Assembly (NCBI GenBank): GCA_036971615.1
Contig: JAYKKR010000004.1
Coordinates: forward strand, 1,674,001 to 1,738,000
Source of the DNA: Amyloporia xantha
Lineage: Eukaryota; Basidiomycota; Agaricomycetes; Polyporales; Adustoporiaceae
Reading direction: 5' to 3'
DNA: 64,000 nucleotides
Shown: piece by piece, positions 54,900-64,000 of the stretch
Layout of the letters: every line of letters starts with the position of its first letter
How positions within the stretch are numbered: the first letter of the stretch is position 1
Program-made: the position numbers and the translations under genes
Notes under the pieces: generated by a model
The model's input: only the letters and a program-made list of their open reading frames with translations
Told to the model about the DNA's origin: nothing
Database searches by the model: none

Positions 54900-56570
54900 G
54901 TGGCTACTAGAAGCTACATCACTGCCCCTGCGGGTTGCTACCAACTCCTTCATTTCTTCGACCCCCGAGACAAACGAGACATCACCTCTATCGGTACCGG
55001 AACTTATCGCAGCTGTAACATACAACCTTGTCCTAACAGGAGGTTTTCCCACCCTGTAAAAACAACCAGCTCACTCGAAGTCCCCAACCAGTCCAACTAC
55101 GTCATTGTCCGCAACCATTGTGCTACTCCAGACAACGCACAATACGGAGTAGTCCCCAACGACTTTGACCTTTTCGACGATATCACTGCGTCGAGAAAGT
55201 GTTACACATCGCCTCATCGGTATCATACCAACTACGTTCAGGACCAGTACTTTGATCAAAAGCACAACTGCTGGCGAACTTGCCCTCGACAACCTTGCGC
55301 ATATCGATACAACCCGGATCCCCTTCCGGCCGACGACAATAACACCCTCACTAGGCCAGAGCAGCTCAGCAACATTGTCTCCAATTTTTCTTCAGAAGAT
55401 CGACAACGCATTGTCCTCCACTCTTCTGTTGCCATTCCCACTTCAGAACGACCCACCTCTACCAGAGACGAAACAAAGCCCGCCTCGTCTTCTACTTCTC
55501 GAAGAGAAAGAGCGAATCCTCCAGCAGAATCTAGCCCTAGCGGATTTGGTTTAGACGAAGAACATCAGGAAAGAGAACCTGACGAACCTCCACCCAATCC
55601 GGAAGATCCTGAAGACCCAGTTACTCTTACCGAACCAGACCCAGACGATGACATGTCAAAACTCTTCAAAGAACCAGAGGTCTTCAATGGAGATCGAGCT
55701 AAAACCACCGCCTTCCTTAGCGATCTAGCAATCCATCTCAGGGTCAATGCTGACAAAATCACCACCAACGACGCCAGGGTCCTTTGTGCACTCTCCTACA
55801 TCAAAGGATCCAATGTGCAGTTTTATGTCAACAACTTTCTCAATGCACCCAATGATGAGGATGGTAATGCACCATCTTTGCCCTCCTGGGACGAGTTCCA
55901 GCAGCATTTCCTTCGTACCTTTGGAGTCCAAGACGCGTCGGCCTCATCCCTATCGGTGCTCAAAGCAGTCCGGATGACCGAGGGTCGTTCTGGAGAGATT
56001 TTTGCATCCGAATTTCGATCCCTAGCAAGAACCTGCGGTCTCAACGACCTGGGTCAAATCGAGATATTGAAGAAGGCCATTCCACCCCGTATTAATCGCC
56101 TCATTCACAACCATGTCCCCTTGCCTTCGACCCTAGAAGAATGGCTCGAAAAGATTATTGCCCTCGACCGCAACTATCAGGACTTCCAGGCAGATGCACG
56201 TCCTGAGCGGTCCAACAGAGGATCGAGAGGGAATAGATCCAACAAGTTTCGAGGCCAGAAGAATCGTGCCATACAGGAAGGCGACGATACTCAGAACATT
56301 AGCAAGATTGCACCGCTCACCCCCGCTGAACGCAAGTGCTGCCAGGACAATAACCTTTGCTTCCGTTGTCGCAAGCCTGGTCATACGGCCAACAACTGCA
56401 AAGGCACCACTCGCGTCCGCGCTACCACTTCCAATGACACTCCTTCCACTTCTAAAATCGAAGAAGTAAAAGAGTTACCAAAGCCCGAGCAAGCGATCAA
56501 ACTCCTCGAACATATGTCAGAATCGGAGAAGAACGATTTCATTTCTACCCTTCGCTCCATGGATTTTTAA
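54900..56570 (+). pseudogene. Gypsy gag, start lost
   Basis: Frame of 556 codons that opens with GTG in an otherwise good start context (ACCGTGGCT), so the ATG may have mutated. In the first 150 nt another frame looks more protein-like (LLEATSLPLRVATNSFISST), so a frameshift near 55060 is likely as well. The main part is convincing: an acidic linker, then KLFKEPEVFNGDRAKTTAFL, GSNVQFYVNNFLNAPND, WDEFQQHFLRTFG and a zinc knuckle CFRCRKPGHTANNC. Gag forms the particle and packages RNA. It ends at a TAA before the protease frame. Confidence 0.75.
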
Positions 56571-56584
56571 CACCCTCGGTAGCC

Positions 56585-58577
56585 GTGACGTCTATACGAG
56601 GGACTGCTGAGCCTCATGTAATTGTAGCTGGAGACAATCGATCCTCTTTGCGCTATGCCGTCTCGCTGCACCAGGCTGAACTAACCGTCACAACCAATGC
56701 GCTCCTTGACTCAGGAGCCATGGAAACATACATAGACCTCGACTTTGTGAAAGCACACCACATCACATCCCTCGAACTCACAAAACCAATCAGAGTCCTC
56801 AATGTTGATGGATCTGAAAACACTGCAGGACGCATCACCCACTTTGCCACATTAGAGATGTGATTTGGGACATTTACGGATCACATCCATCCTTATGTCA
56901 CTCGACTTGGCAAGGAGCATCTTATCCTCGGCCTTTCCTGGCTACATCGCTTGAATCCCACCATTGACTGGCAGAAGGGTACTCTATCTTTTCCCCGCCA
57001 GAAACTTAGCCAACAAATTGCCGCATTATTGACATCACCGCGCATCTCCTCCGAACCACCCTCCCTCGTACTTGAACTACTGCAGAAGTTCGGGCCTGAT
57101 CCCACAGACATCAAATCAGATCACATAGCGGAACCCTTGCAGACAACTCGAGAAGATGACGACTGCTTAGTGCGCTTTCTTGGCCTCAAGACCTCTGTGC
57201 ACTATGTCCGTCGTCTTTCCCTTTCACAGAAGCTTGCCCACAAACACCTAGAGATTAACATCGATCCAATGGCTCACATCCCCGACGTCTACCGTGCTTT
57301 TGCCCAGGTATTTGACAAGAAGTCCTCCGAATGTCTTCCTAGTCATAAGGAGTATGACCACGCCATTGATCTTAAAAGAAGGCTTCATACCCCGATGGGG
57401 GAAGGTCTACCCCTTATCACCGAAACAGCAAGTTGAACTTGATAAGTTCCTTGCTGATAACCTCGCGTCAGGGTATATCCGACCTTCCAAATCTCCACAA
57501 GCCTCCCCTTTCTTCTTCGTTGACAAAAAATCCGGCGATCTTCGTCCCTGCCAGGATTATCGTTATATCAACGAATGGACTGTGAAGAATCGATACCCTT
57601 TGCCCCTTGTCTCTGATCTGATTGACAAAATCCGCGATGCTGCTTTCTTTTCCAAAGCGGATGTCCGCAAAGGCTTCAATAACATGCGCATCAGGAAGGG
57701 AGACGAATGGAAAGCTGCTTTCATTACCAACCGCAGCCTTTTCGAACCCACTGTGATGTTCTTCAGGCTTTGCAACTCCCAGCCTCCTTCCAAGCCATGA
57801 TGAACACTACCTTTGACGACATGATCAAAGAAGGCTGGCTTCTCATTTACATGGATGACTTCTTGTGGTTTTCCCCGGACTTAGCTACTCATCATGAGCG
57901 CACCTGTCGCATCCTGCAACGACTCATTGACAGTGATCTTTTTGAAACCTGACAAGTGTATTTTCAATGTCCAACAAATCGAATTCCTCGGCCTCATCCT
58001 CGGTAATGGTTTTGTGAAGATGGACCCGGTCAAACTTGCTGGTATCGCTGATTGGCCCACCCCAGCAACAGTGAAGCAAGTCCAATCCTTTTTAGGGTTT
58101 GCTAATTTCTATCGACGCTTCATTCGAGACTACTCCACCATTGCGCGACCGTTGTTCGATCTCACACAGAAAACGCAGCCCTTTGTGTGGACTGAATCTC
58201 AGCACCGAGCCTTCTTGGACTTGAAAGACCTCTTCATGAATGCCCCTCTGCTGCGTTTACCTGATCACACGCTGCCTTACCGTGTCGAAACTGATGCTTC
58301 CAAGTTTGCGACCGGTGGTGTCCTGTCACAGCAACACTCTGACGGTCTCTGGCATCCTTGTTCTTATCTTTCTCAATCGCTCAACCCTGCCGAGCGCAAC
58401 TATGAGATCTACGACCGTGAACTCCTCGCTATTGTCCGTGCCCTGCGCGCCTGGAAACATTATCTCGAGGGTGCAGAGCGACCCTTTGAGATCCTCACCG
58501 ACCACCAGAACTTGACCTACTTCCGCGAGCCTCAAAGGCTCACTCCACGCCAAGCATGATGGAGTCTTTTCCTGTCC
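56585..58577 (+). pseudogene. Gypsy pol 5' part: protease, RT, RNase H (broken)
   Basis: Protease core ALLDSGAMETYIDLDFV, then TGA at 56861-56863, after which HLILGLSWLHRLNPTIDW continues. Frame changes occur at the A-run 57374-57377, near 57778-57780 and at the T-run 57939-57943, and TGA at 58557-58559 interrupts the RNase H end. Between them are RT blocks [40 protein letters not shown] and YMDDFLWFS, then the connection segment FLGFANFYRRFIRDYSTIAR and RNase H (YRVETDASKFATGGVLSQ, YEIYDRELLAIVRALRAWKH). Three of the five breaks lie in homopolymers. Confidence 0.85.
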
Positions 58578-60218
58578 ATGTTTGAGTTTACCCTACGCCA
58601 CGTCCCCGGCTCCAGGATGGGCAAGTCCGATGCATTGTCTAGGCGTGTAGACCACGACCCTACTGGGGGGGAACCCTCTGACGAACGTCTTATTTTGTTA
58701 CCTGACGATTTATTCATTCGTGCTACCACTTTCGAATTCACCTACGACCCAGAGCTTCGATCAAAGATTCTGTCCTGCAATAGCAGAGATCCCGAAGCCG
58801 AATCCGCTCTAAAGACCTTACTCTCTGGACACAGTCCAAAGCCTATTCGTGACCTAGCTGACTGGGAAATCAAAGACGACCTTTTGACCTACAAGGGTCG
58901 TGTCTATATTCCCAAAGACCCCGCACTACGTCGCGAAATTGTGAGTGCTTTCCATGACTCAGCTACTGCAGGTCATCCGGGCCGATGGAAAACACTGGAA
59001 TTGCTCCAACGACATTACTGGTGGCCCGGCATCAGTGTATTCGTCAGAAACTACGTCACTGGATGTGCAGTCTGCCAGATGTCGAAGCCAGTGACTAATC
59101 CTCCGAAGATCCCGGCCCAACCCATTGATCAGAAGTACTCCGAACCATTTCAAGTTGTATCCATGGACTTCATCACGGATCTTCCCGAATCAAAAGGATT
59201 TGACTCGTGCCTTGTCGTTTCTGATTATGATGGAACCAAAGCTGCGGTATTCATTCCCTGCAAGAAGACCTGCACAGCCGAAGAAACCGCTAGCTTGTAT
59301 CGAGATCAAGTATTCCGACACTATGGACTTCCCCAGAAACTAATCTCGGATAGAGGCACACAGTTTGCATCAAAGATGTTTTCCGAACTTCTCAAAGCGC
59401 TCAAAGTTCAACAAGCGCTTTCTACTGCTTATCATCCTCAGACTGATGGAGGAACTGAACGTCTTAACCAAGAATTAGAACTCTACCTTCGAATCTTTTG
59501 CAATCATCGAGGAGAAGATTGGGCTGAACTCCTCCCTATCGCTGAATTTGCACACAATCACCGGTATCATAGCGCCATCCATTGTTCTCCATTCGAAGCT
59601 CTGATGGGCTATTCTCCCCGTTCCCATGTACCCGCGGTCACTCCGAGCCTCGCACCTTCCAATCAGAATAGGCTCAAGAAGCTGGAGAAACTTCGCGCAG
59701 AAATCTCGGCCAGTCACAAGCTAGCTTCTCAGGTAATGGCCGACAGAACCTTCCAATGGAACTTCCTTCCTTTCGAGAAGGGCGACAAAGTCTGGCTCGA
59801 TGGCAAGAATATCCATACCACACATCCATCAGCAAAATTAGCCCCTCGTTGCTATGGCCCTTTCAAAGTTGCCGAGGTTCTTTCCCCATTAGTCTACCGG
59901 CTTGTCTTACCTCCGACCTGGAGGATCCATCCGGTCTTCCATGCGCAGCTTCTTGCGCGCTATCATGAAACTCCAGAACATGGTCCTAACTTCGTCCGAC
60001 CTCCACCGGATATTGTTGATGATCACGAAGAATTCAAAGTAGAAACCATCCTCGAATCCAAGAAAATCCGTGGGAAGGTCCACTATCTCGTACGATGGAA
60101 AGGATATTCTCCATCGGACAATACTTGGGAGCCAATGCACAATTTGCAGAATGCACGAATGGAGTTAGAGCAATTCCACATGGATCATCCCAGAGCGTTA
60201 AAAGCGCCAGGACTTTGA
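58578..60218 (+). CDS. Gypsy integrase with C-terminal chromodomain (open frame)
   Basis: 546 codons open. It starts inside the RNase H tail (FEFTLRHVPGSRMGKSDALS). Next is the HHCC zinc-binding region (HDSATAGHPGRWKT ... GCAVCQMSK), followed by the catalytic core with D, D and E in SMDFITDLPESKG, LISDRGTQF and TDGGTERLNQELE. Near residues 480-530 lies a chromodomain: FKVETILESKKIRGKVHYLV and RWKGYSPSDNTWEPMHNLQN. Chromodomains direct chromovirus integration to particular chromatin marks. The frame is intact but depends on an upstream pol that is broken. Confidence 0.9.
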   Translation: MFEFTLRHVPGSRMGKSDALSRRVDHDPTGGEPSDERLILLPDDLFIRATTFEFTYDPELRSKILSCNSRDPEAESALKTLLSGHSPKPIRDLADWEIKDDLLTYKGRVYIPKDPALRREIVSAFHDSATAGHPGRWKTLELLQRHYWWPGISVFVRNYVTGCAVCQMSKPVTNPPKIPAQPIDQKYSEPFQVVSMDFITDLPESKGFDSCLVVSDYDGTKAAVFIPCKKTCTAEETASLYRDQVFRHYGLPQKLISDRGTQFASKMFSELLKALKVQQALSTAYHPQTDGGTERLNQELELYLRIFCNHRGEDWAELLPIAEFAHNHRYHSAIHCSPFEALMGYSPRSHVPAVTPSLAPSNQNRLKKLEKLRAEISASHKLASQVMADRTFQWNFLPFEKGDKVWLDGKNIHTTHPSAKLAPRCYGPFKVAEVLSPLVYRLVLPPTWRIHPVFHAQLLARYHETPEHGPNFVRPPPDIVDDHEEFKVETILESKKIRGKVHYLVRWKGYSPSDNTWEPMHNLQNARMELEQFHMDHPRALKAPGL

Positions 60219-60227
60219 TCTTCTGCC

Positions 60228-60404
60228 ATGTCTCTCATCATCATCGCCCTTGTCGCACTCTCCTCTGCCCTGTTTGGGTTCATCCTCGGCGCACTTACCA
60301 CTGCCATATTCCTCTCTTCATTCTCCATCACTCGTCGCACTTCCCTTGCCGCCCATCAGTCTAATTGGGGAACTCCTAGTAACACCGCAACCCCCTGGGA
60401 CTGA
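60228..60404 (+). CDS. Gypsy extra ORF 1: 58-residue membrane protein
   Basis: ATG 10 nt after the integrase stop, in good context (TGCCATGTC). The product is one long hydrophobic span (IIIALVALSSALFGFILGAL then TTAIFLSSFSI) followed by a short polar tail (TRRTSLAAHQSNWG). No homologue comes to mind. The position between integrase and 3' LTR is where envelope genes sit in some animal and plant gypsy elements, but nothing here resembles an envelope protein. Confidence 0.5.
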   Translation: MSLIIIALVALSSALFGFILGALTTAIFLSSFSITRRTSLAAHQSNWGTPSNTATPWD

Positions 60405-60477
60405 CCCGCCATTTTGATATTTCTTATGCGATTCGCTCATTTGTTTTCTGTCGATTCTCACTATATCAACAAGCACC

Positions 60478-60780
60478 ATGGCTTACTCCCTCGACCCAAC
60501 CGCCCTCCTCCTCATCTTCGGCATCCTCTCCTTCGGCCTTGTTCTCCTCGTCCTCATTGCCGCCTGCACCCTCGTCGCCGCCGCCGGCTGGTTTGTCATC
60601 TACTCCTACCAAACCCAACAACAACTCGTCGACAATCAGCTCCGCGCTGCACACCAGCATTCCCTCGACATACTCGCAGAACGCCGTCTGCCTCCTTTGG
60701 TGCTGCAGGATAGAGAGGGGGTTATTAGAGTCGAGCAGCTTAGCCCACCGCGACCTTCGGCAACATATTCAACTTATTAG
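60478..60780 (+). CDS. Gypsy extra ORF 2: 100-residue single-span membrane protein
   Basis: ATG in CACCATGGC context. N-terminal hydrophobic segment (LLLIFGILSFGLVLLVLIAA, CTLVAAAGWFVIYSY) followed by a 55-residue polar helix-like tail (QTQQQLVDNQLRAAHQHSLD) ending in TYSTY. It resembles a type III or signal-anchored membrane protein. The frame is clean in an element whose pol is broken. No family recognised. Confidence 0.55.
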   Translation: MAYSLDPTALLLIFGILSFGLVLLVLIAACTLVAAAGWFVIYSYQTQQQLVDNQLRAAHQHSLDILAERRLPPLVLQDREGVIRVEQLSPPRPSATYSTY

Positions 60781-60921
60781 TCTGTACATTGTACTCTTCA
60801 TCATTTCTTCCAACTTCGCCTTTCCACCTTTGTACGCCCTTTTTGGGTATCAATACCCCATCGCTCATCTGTTACACTACACCATTCCTAGAGACTACTT
60901 ATCCATTTCCCTTCACTCGCC

Positions 60922-61872
60922 ATGGATGCTCCATCCCAATCTGCTGTCCAGCGGATCCCTCCTCGTGCCGCCACCCCTGATATTCGCATCACTATTCCTA
61001 CTCCAGGTCTGGATGACGGGGGACGTCTTGGGTACTTGGCAAATTTGGAACCTGAGTATCATCCGCCTATCCCCGGCCCTCCGTCCATCAATCCATCCCC
61101 TGCTCTCTCCAACAACTCTCTCCCTGGCCTGGACTACCTCGTACCACGACGACCTTTTGATCGCACTCCTCTTCCAGGAGTAGAGGCTAATGGACGCATG
61201 CACTACACTGTCGTCTACGACAGGGTGGACCTCGACCAAGTCGAACTGGATGTTCCCAGTGAGCTCGTTGCTCTGCCCATCATAAGTCATCCTTCTTTCC
61301 ATCGAGTCACAGAATTCAACAACGGATTTCGCGACTTCATCGACGCACCTTTGGGACCTCAGGCAGAGGCCCTGTGGGCAACAGTAGAGGCCGATGGTGA
61401 CCGCAACCTTCAGGCCGACATCATCCGCTATCGCTGGCTTTCCCTGCATCTCCTAGCGTTCGACCGCATGCAAAAGGAACTCAACGCCCAGATTGAAGGT
61501 CTCCTCATGGCTCGCACTCGCACCATTCGCCGCCTCCACTTTGCCAATGTCATTGAACGAATGATTCATTTCTGCCTCCGAGTTGCTGACCCCAATAATC
61601 CTCGCAGCAATCGTTCATGCTTCATGTGCCAGCGCCATGGCCATTGGTCAAACGAATGTGCTCGCAACTCGTGTCGACACTGCCACATTGTTCACATCGA
61701 CACTGCTTGCCCTTACAATGAAACAGAACTGGTGCCGCTGCCTATGGGCTCTCCATCTTTTGTTCGCAGCGAAAATCCCAGTCTCAGCGACGCTATCAGC
61801 CAGGCCATTGATGAAGTTGCCTATGATGCTGATGATGAAGAAGGATCGGCACGTCGTGACGACGCCGCTTAA
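60922..61872 (+). CDS. Gypsy extra ORF 3: 316-residue protein with zinc-knuckle cluster
   Basis: ATG in CGCCATGGA context, ending just before the purine tract and 3' LTR. A Pro-rich N-terminus (ITIPTPGLDDGGRLGYLANL) is followed by a helical middle (YRWLSLHLLAFDRMQKELNA, RRLHFANVIERMIHFCLRVA). A Cys/His cluster comes next: CFMCQRHGHWSNEC (CX2CX4HX4C) with CRHCHIVHIDTAC after it. The tail is acidic. The knuckle is that of a nucleic-acid-binding, gag-like protein, so this may be a second gag-type or regulatory protein. It has no stops. Confidence 0.65.
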   Translation: MDAPSQSAVQRIPPRAATPDIRITIPTPGLDDGGRLGYLANLEPEYHPPIPGPPSINPSPALSNNSLPGLDYLVPRRPFDRTPLPGVEANGRMHYTVVYDRVDLDQVELDVPSELVALPIISHPSFHRVTEFNNGFRDFIDAPLGPQAEALWATVEADGDRNLQADIIRYRWLSLHLLAFDRMQKELNAQIEGLLMARTRTIRRLHFANVIERMIHFCLRVADPNNPRSNRSCFMCQRHGHWSNECARNSCRHCHIVHIDTACPYNETELVPLPMGSPSFVRSENPSLSDAISQAIDEVAYDADDEEGSARRDDAA

Positions 61873-61883
61873 ACAGGGGGTAG

Positions 61884-62234
61884 TGTTACGATTTCCTTGA
61901 TTACTTCGTCTTACTGTTCACTTGCTTTGTTGTCATGCCTAACCATGACTCACTGTACTATACTTAGCGCGCAACCGCTATGACTCCTCCTCCATTCCAC
62001 ACTGCCTCGTCGTCATGCGTAACCATGACTCATTCCTTACTCAGCTATCACCTGACTCCTACTTCGCATTACTCATGCTCAACCATGACTAGCTATATAA
62101 ACCCCTACTTACTCACTCTATCCCTTAGTCTTTCGCTCTTGTATAACTACTGTCTTACAGCACTACTTTGAATAACATCGCTCTCGCTCTACGTCGCACC
62201 GTAGGCTACCTTCGTCCCCACTGTGCTCCTAACA
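61884..62234 (+). repeat. Gypsy 3' LTR
   Basis: 351 bp, differs from the 5' LTR at one base. Preceded by AAACAGGGGGTAG and followed by CCAGA. Confidence 0.92.
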
Positions 62235-62457
62235 CCAGAACCCTTCCAGCAATCCAACAACCTCAATGCTCCTCCACAAATGCTCCAACCCAATCCAAAC
62301 AGTCCTCTCAACTCCCAACAGACCACCCGACCCATTCCATCACCATCAAGCTCATGTGGGAACTCACAGAGGTAGAGATGAAGCATGGCGCAGTGATGCA
62401 ACGGTACGAAGCTGGAGATGCTCTCAGCAACTCAGCTAGAGGCTTACACTCAGCTTA
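62235..62457 (+). pseudogene. Remnant of an unidentified coding sequence, middle piece
   Basis: Starts with the right CCAGA copy. Coherent words (MWELTEVEMKHGAVMQRYEA, and in another frame TKLEMLSATQLEAYTQL) switch frame, so it is degenerate. It continues at 62699 past the solo LTR. Confidence 0.3.
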
Positions 62458-62693
62458 TGTTAGAGGGAGTGCTCGGACGCACAGATCACGTGATTTAGGC
62501 GCCCATATGTCGTACATAGCTGTGGTCTCTGCCTGTATCTATCCTTAATCCGTGCTATGAGTAGCCTTTGGTTAGGTGTCGGTGTATGTGTCGGGTTAGC
62601 TGTTTTGGCGCCTACTCTCCCTCCTGAGTTTCTAGGAGTATATCTGCTCTCTGAGCACCCCTTTGTGTCTGTGTTTCCTCTATTCGCGCGACA
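62458..62693 (+). repeat. Solo LTR, plus orientation, TSD GCTTA
   Basis: 236 bp, TGTTAGAGGG...GCGCGACA, flanked by GCTTA at 62453-62457 and 62694-62698. Inverted relative to 54149-54384. Left behind by LTR-LTR recombination of a full element. Confidence 0.85.
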
Positions 62694-62698
62694 GCTTA

Positions 62699-62825
62699 TG
62701 ACACAGAAGATCGAGGCCGGAGACTTGACTCGAATGGCAAGATTCGCCAACACAAACCTTGAAGTGTGGACAGCAAGGGGAGGATGCAGGCAAAGAATGC
62801 ATCAGGAAAAACGCATCTGGTACTA
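62699..62825 (+). pseudogene. Remnant of an unidentified coding sequence, right piece
   Basis: Reads LMTQKIEAGDLTRMARFANT and NLEVWTARGGCRQRMHQEKR, continuing the frame QLEAYTQ that ends before the solo LTR. No family recognised. Confidence 0.35.
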
Positions 62826-62910
62826 GGACACTCTAGGACTGTCGTAGAGTGTCCTAGAGCACTCAGAGCACTTAGAGTGCCCAGAGTGCTCAGAGTGTCC
62901 CAGGTTGCCC
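62824..62910. repeat. Clustered palindromes built on AGAGTGYYC/GAGCACTC
   Basis: A perfect 10-bp stem GGACACTCTA/TAGAGTGTCC with a 9-nt loop, followed by several direct and inverted copies of 'gagcactc', 'agagtgcc' and 'gagtgctc'. It may be the terminal region of a small transposon. Confidence 0.6.
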
Positions 62911-64000
62911 TCAGACTAACCCCTTCTAGCTCAAATCTCTGAGAGTGTCACAGAGTACTCCCAGCATGTACCTAAGTTACTCTGACAGTACACTTAAAGA
63001 CATATTTATTGCTCCCAGATTGTCACAGAATGTTCTTAGATAAGGACAGAGTATTGGAAAATAAATATATTGTATTCATGCGTATTACACTAAAGCCCAC
63101 TGTCTAGCATGTAGTATGAACCAGCACAGTATCCAGCATCCGACATTCCATTCTCTACCACTTACCATGTCAAGTAATTGAATTAAGCAGCAGCAAGAAA
63201 GGTACATACATACCAGCTACCTGACATATATGCAAGCTGGTGGACAACGCAATCAGATATAGTCATTGATCAATTAAATTCAGGCTTACCACAATGTTCC
63301 AACAAGATGTGGATACAGTAGTCAAGTGAATGGCGCAAGACAGAGGGAGAAGGGAGGGCACATGGATAGAAGACAAGCTAATGAGAATCTAAGAAGGCGT
63401 AAGAAAGTCAAAAAATGATACAGAAATTGTGGTCCAAACATGACTTACATAGATTGCATGCGCCCAGTGTCAGAAGCACCATGAAGGACAGATGAAGGAC
63501 AGTTGCATGCCAAGTAAATGTCATATCTAGTATATATGGTTGACACGTCAGAGTTTATCTTCAAGATATAACTTGAATTCGACTCACCTTTCATTGTCGG
63601 TTCATGACCGCATAACCATAGTGCTAGATACTATTGATATTTGAATCAGAAACTGATGTTAATGTTGTGTAGAAATAGATAGGAAAAGAAAGAAAATATT
63701 GACTTACCTGAGCCTACAATGACCGGCAAACAGCTACACTTCATTCAGAGATGCCAGCACATCAGTGATACAGAACTGCTCAGAAGGAGGCAATAGCAAG
63801 CTAGATGTGTATCAGAGATCAGAAAGAGAATGATTGAGTGAGCAGAAATGAACAGAAACAGTAAAGTGGCAGGGAGGAAGATGAAGCCAAGTGAGTGTTG
63901 TGGAAGAGATGCGACAGTGAAAATGAGCGCTGAGCAGTCCCAATTTGGGCATGAGTCTGTCGCGACAGACTGAGTCTGATCTAGGGTTAGGGTCGGTATG
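62911..64000. other. AT-rich noncoding DNA
   Basis: No gene supported. An 18-bp perfect palindrome AGTCTGTCGCGACAGACT lies at 63954-63971 and the palindrome CCCAATTTGGG just before it. The last bases contain two TTAGGG-like words, too few to be a telomere. Confidence 0.5.

Larger units (their letters stand above)
54517..62234 (+). mobile_element. Ty3/gypsy chromovirus (sushi/Tf1-like), complete but inactivated
   Basis: 7718 bp, 351-bp LTRs (54517-54867, 61884-62234) differing at one site (G54540/C61907), TSD CCAGA, apparent self-priming site, purine tract (AAACAGGGGGTAG) before the right LTR. Order: gag, protease, RT, RNase H, integrase with chromodomain, then three extra ORFs. At least five breaks interrupt the enzyme frames. 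It is inserted in the remnant flanking it on both sides. Confidence 0.93.

Noticed and set aside
60228..60780. Extra gypsy ORFs as an envelope gene
   Set aside because: They are far too short, with no ectodomain, cleavage site or fusion segment. Only the position resembles env.
63980..64000. TTAGGG-like words at the end of the window, suggesting a telomere
   Set aside because: Only about two adjacent units, followed by unrelated bases. Not a telomeric array.

Overview
This is nuclear DNA of a filamentous fungus, most likely a mushroom-forming basidiomycete (Agaricomycetes). Genes are split by many 45-60 bp GT-AG introns, often with a visible CTNAC-type branch site. The identifiable families (SUN-domain protein, HET-domain protein, F-box/WD40 protein, PKC1-type and MSS4-type kinase remains, sushi-like chromovirus, tyrosine-recombinase-type retroelement gag) fit that group. 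No rRNA or convincing tRNA gene was seen. Exon models are hand-spliced from the sequence; family names come from recognised motifs, not from searches.

Region 1 (about 0.8-21 kb) is dominated by a dispersed array of one gene family I do not recognise. Eight relatives lie on both strands (832-1844 -, 6911-7547 +, 10108-10655 -, 10890-11658 -, 14466-15222 +, 18204-18763 +, 19298-19745 -, 19973-21064 +). The intact copies share exon phases, a beta-rich core with a 'FVQLP' strand, an aromatic 'F/W..F..CF' helix and a C-terminal membrane segment. Two longer copies add a PPPY motif before the membrane segment. Ordinary genes sit between them: a WD40 protein, a RING/coiled-coil protein, a coiled-coil protein, a SUN-domain protein and a small gene with an RNase H1 N-terminal-like domain. 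A piece of an inositol polyphosphate kinase is also present.

Region 2 (22-29 kb) is decaying DNA. The remains of an MSS4-type PI4P 5-kinase lie between the HR1a part and the HR1b/C2 part of a PKC1-type kinase, all on the + strand. These are followed by a 32-bp tandem repeat, an AT-rich stretch and an aldo/keto reductase whose 3' end has been replaced.

Region 3 (29.5-44.7 kb) is a normal gene island: a multi-pass membrane protein, a Ser/Thr/Pro-rich protein, an F-box/WD40 protein with a long disordered and coiled-coil N-terminus, a HET-domain protein and a TauD-type dioxygenase.

Region 4 (45.6-64 kb) is nested retroelements. A tyrosine-recombinase-type (Ngaro/DIRS-like) element supplies gag and part of an RT. 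Its gag is split by a complete Ty1/copia element (46357-52130; LTRs identical by eye, TSD CGACA, intact 1414-codon gag-pol, half-tRNA-iMet primer site). Its RT is cut off at 54149 by an LTR of another family. Next comes a complete but dead Ty3/gypsy chromovirus (54517-62234; TSD CCAGA, apparent Tf1-type self-primer site, chromodomain integrase) that carries three extra ORFs after the integrase, two of them small membrane proteins. A solo LTR (62458-62693) and repeat-rich DNA close the window.
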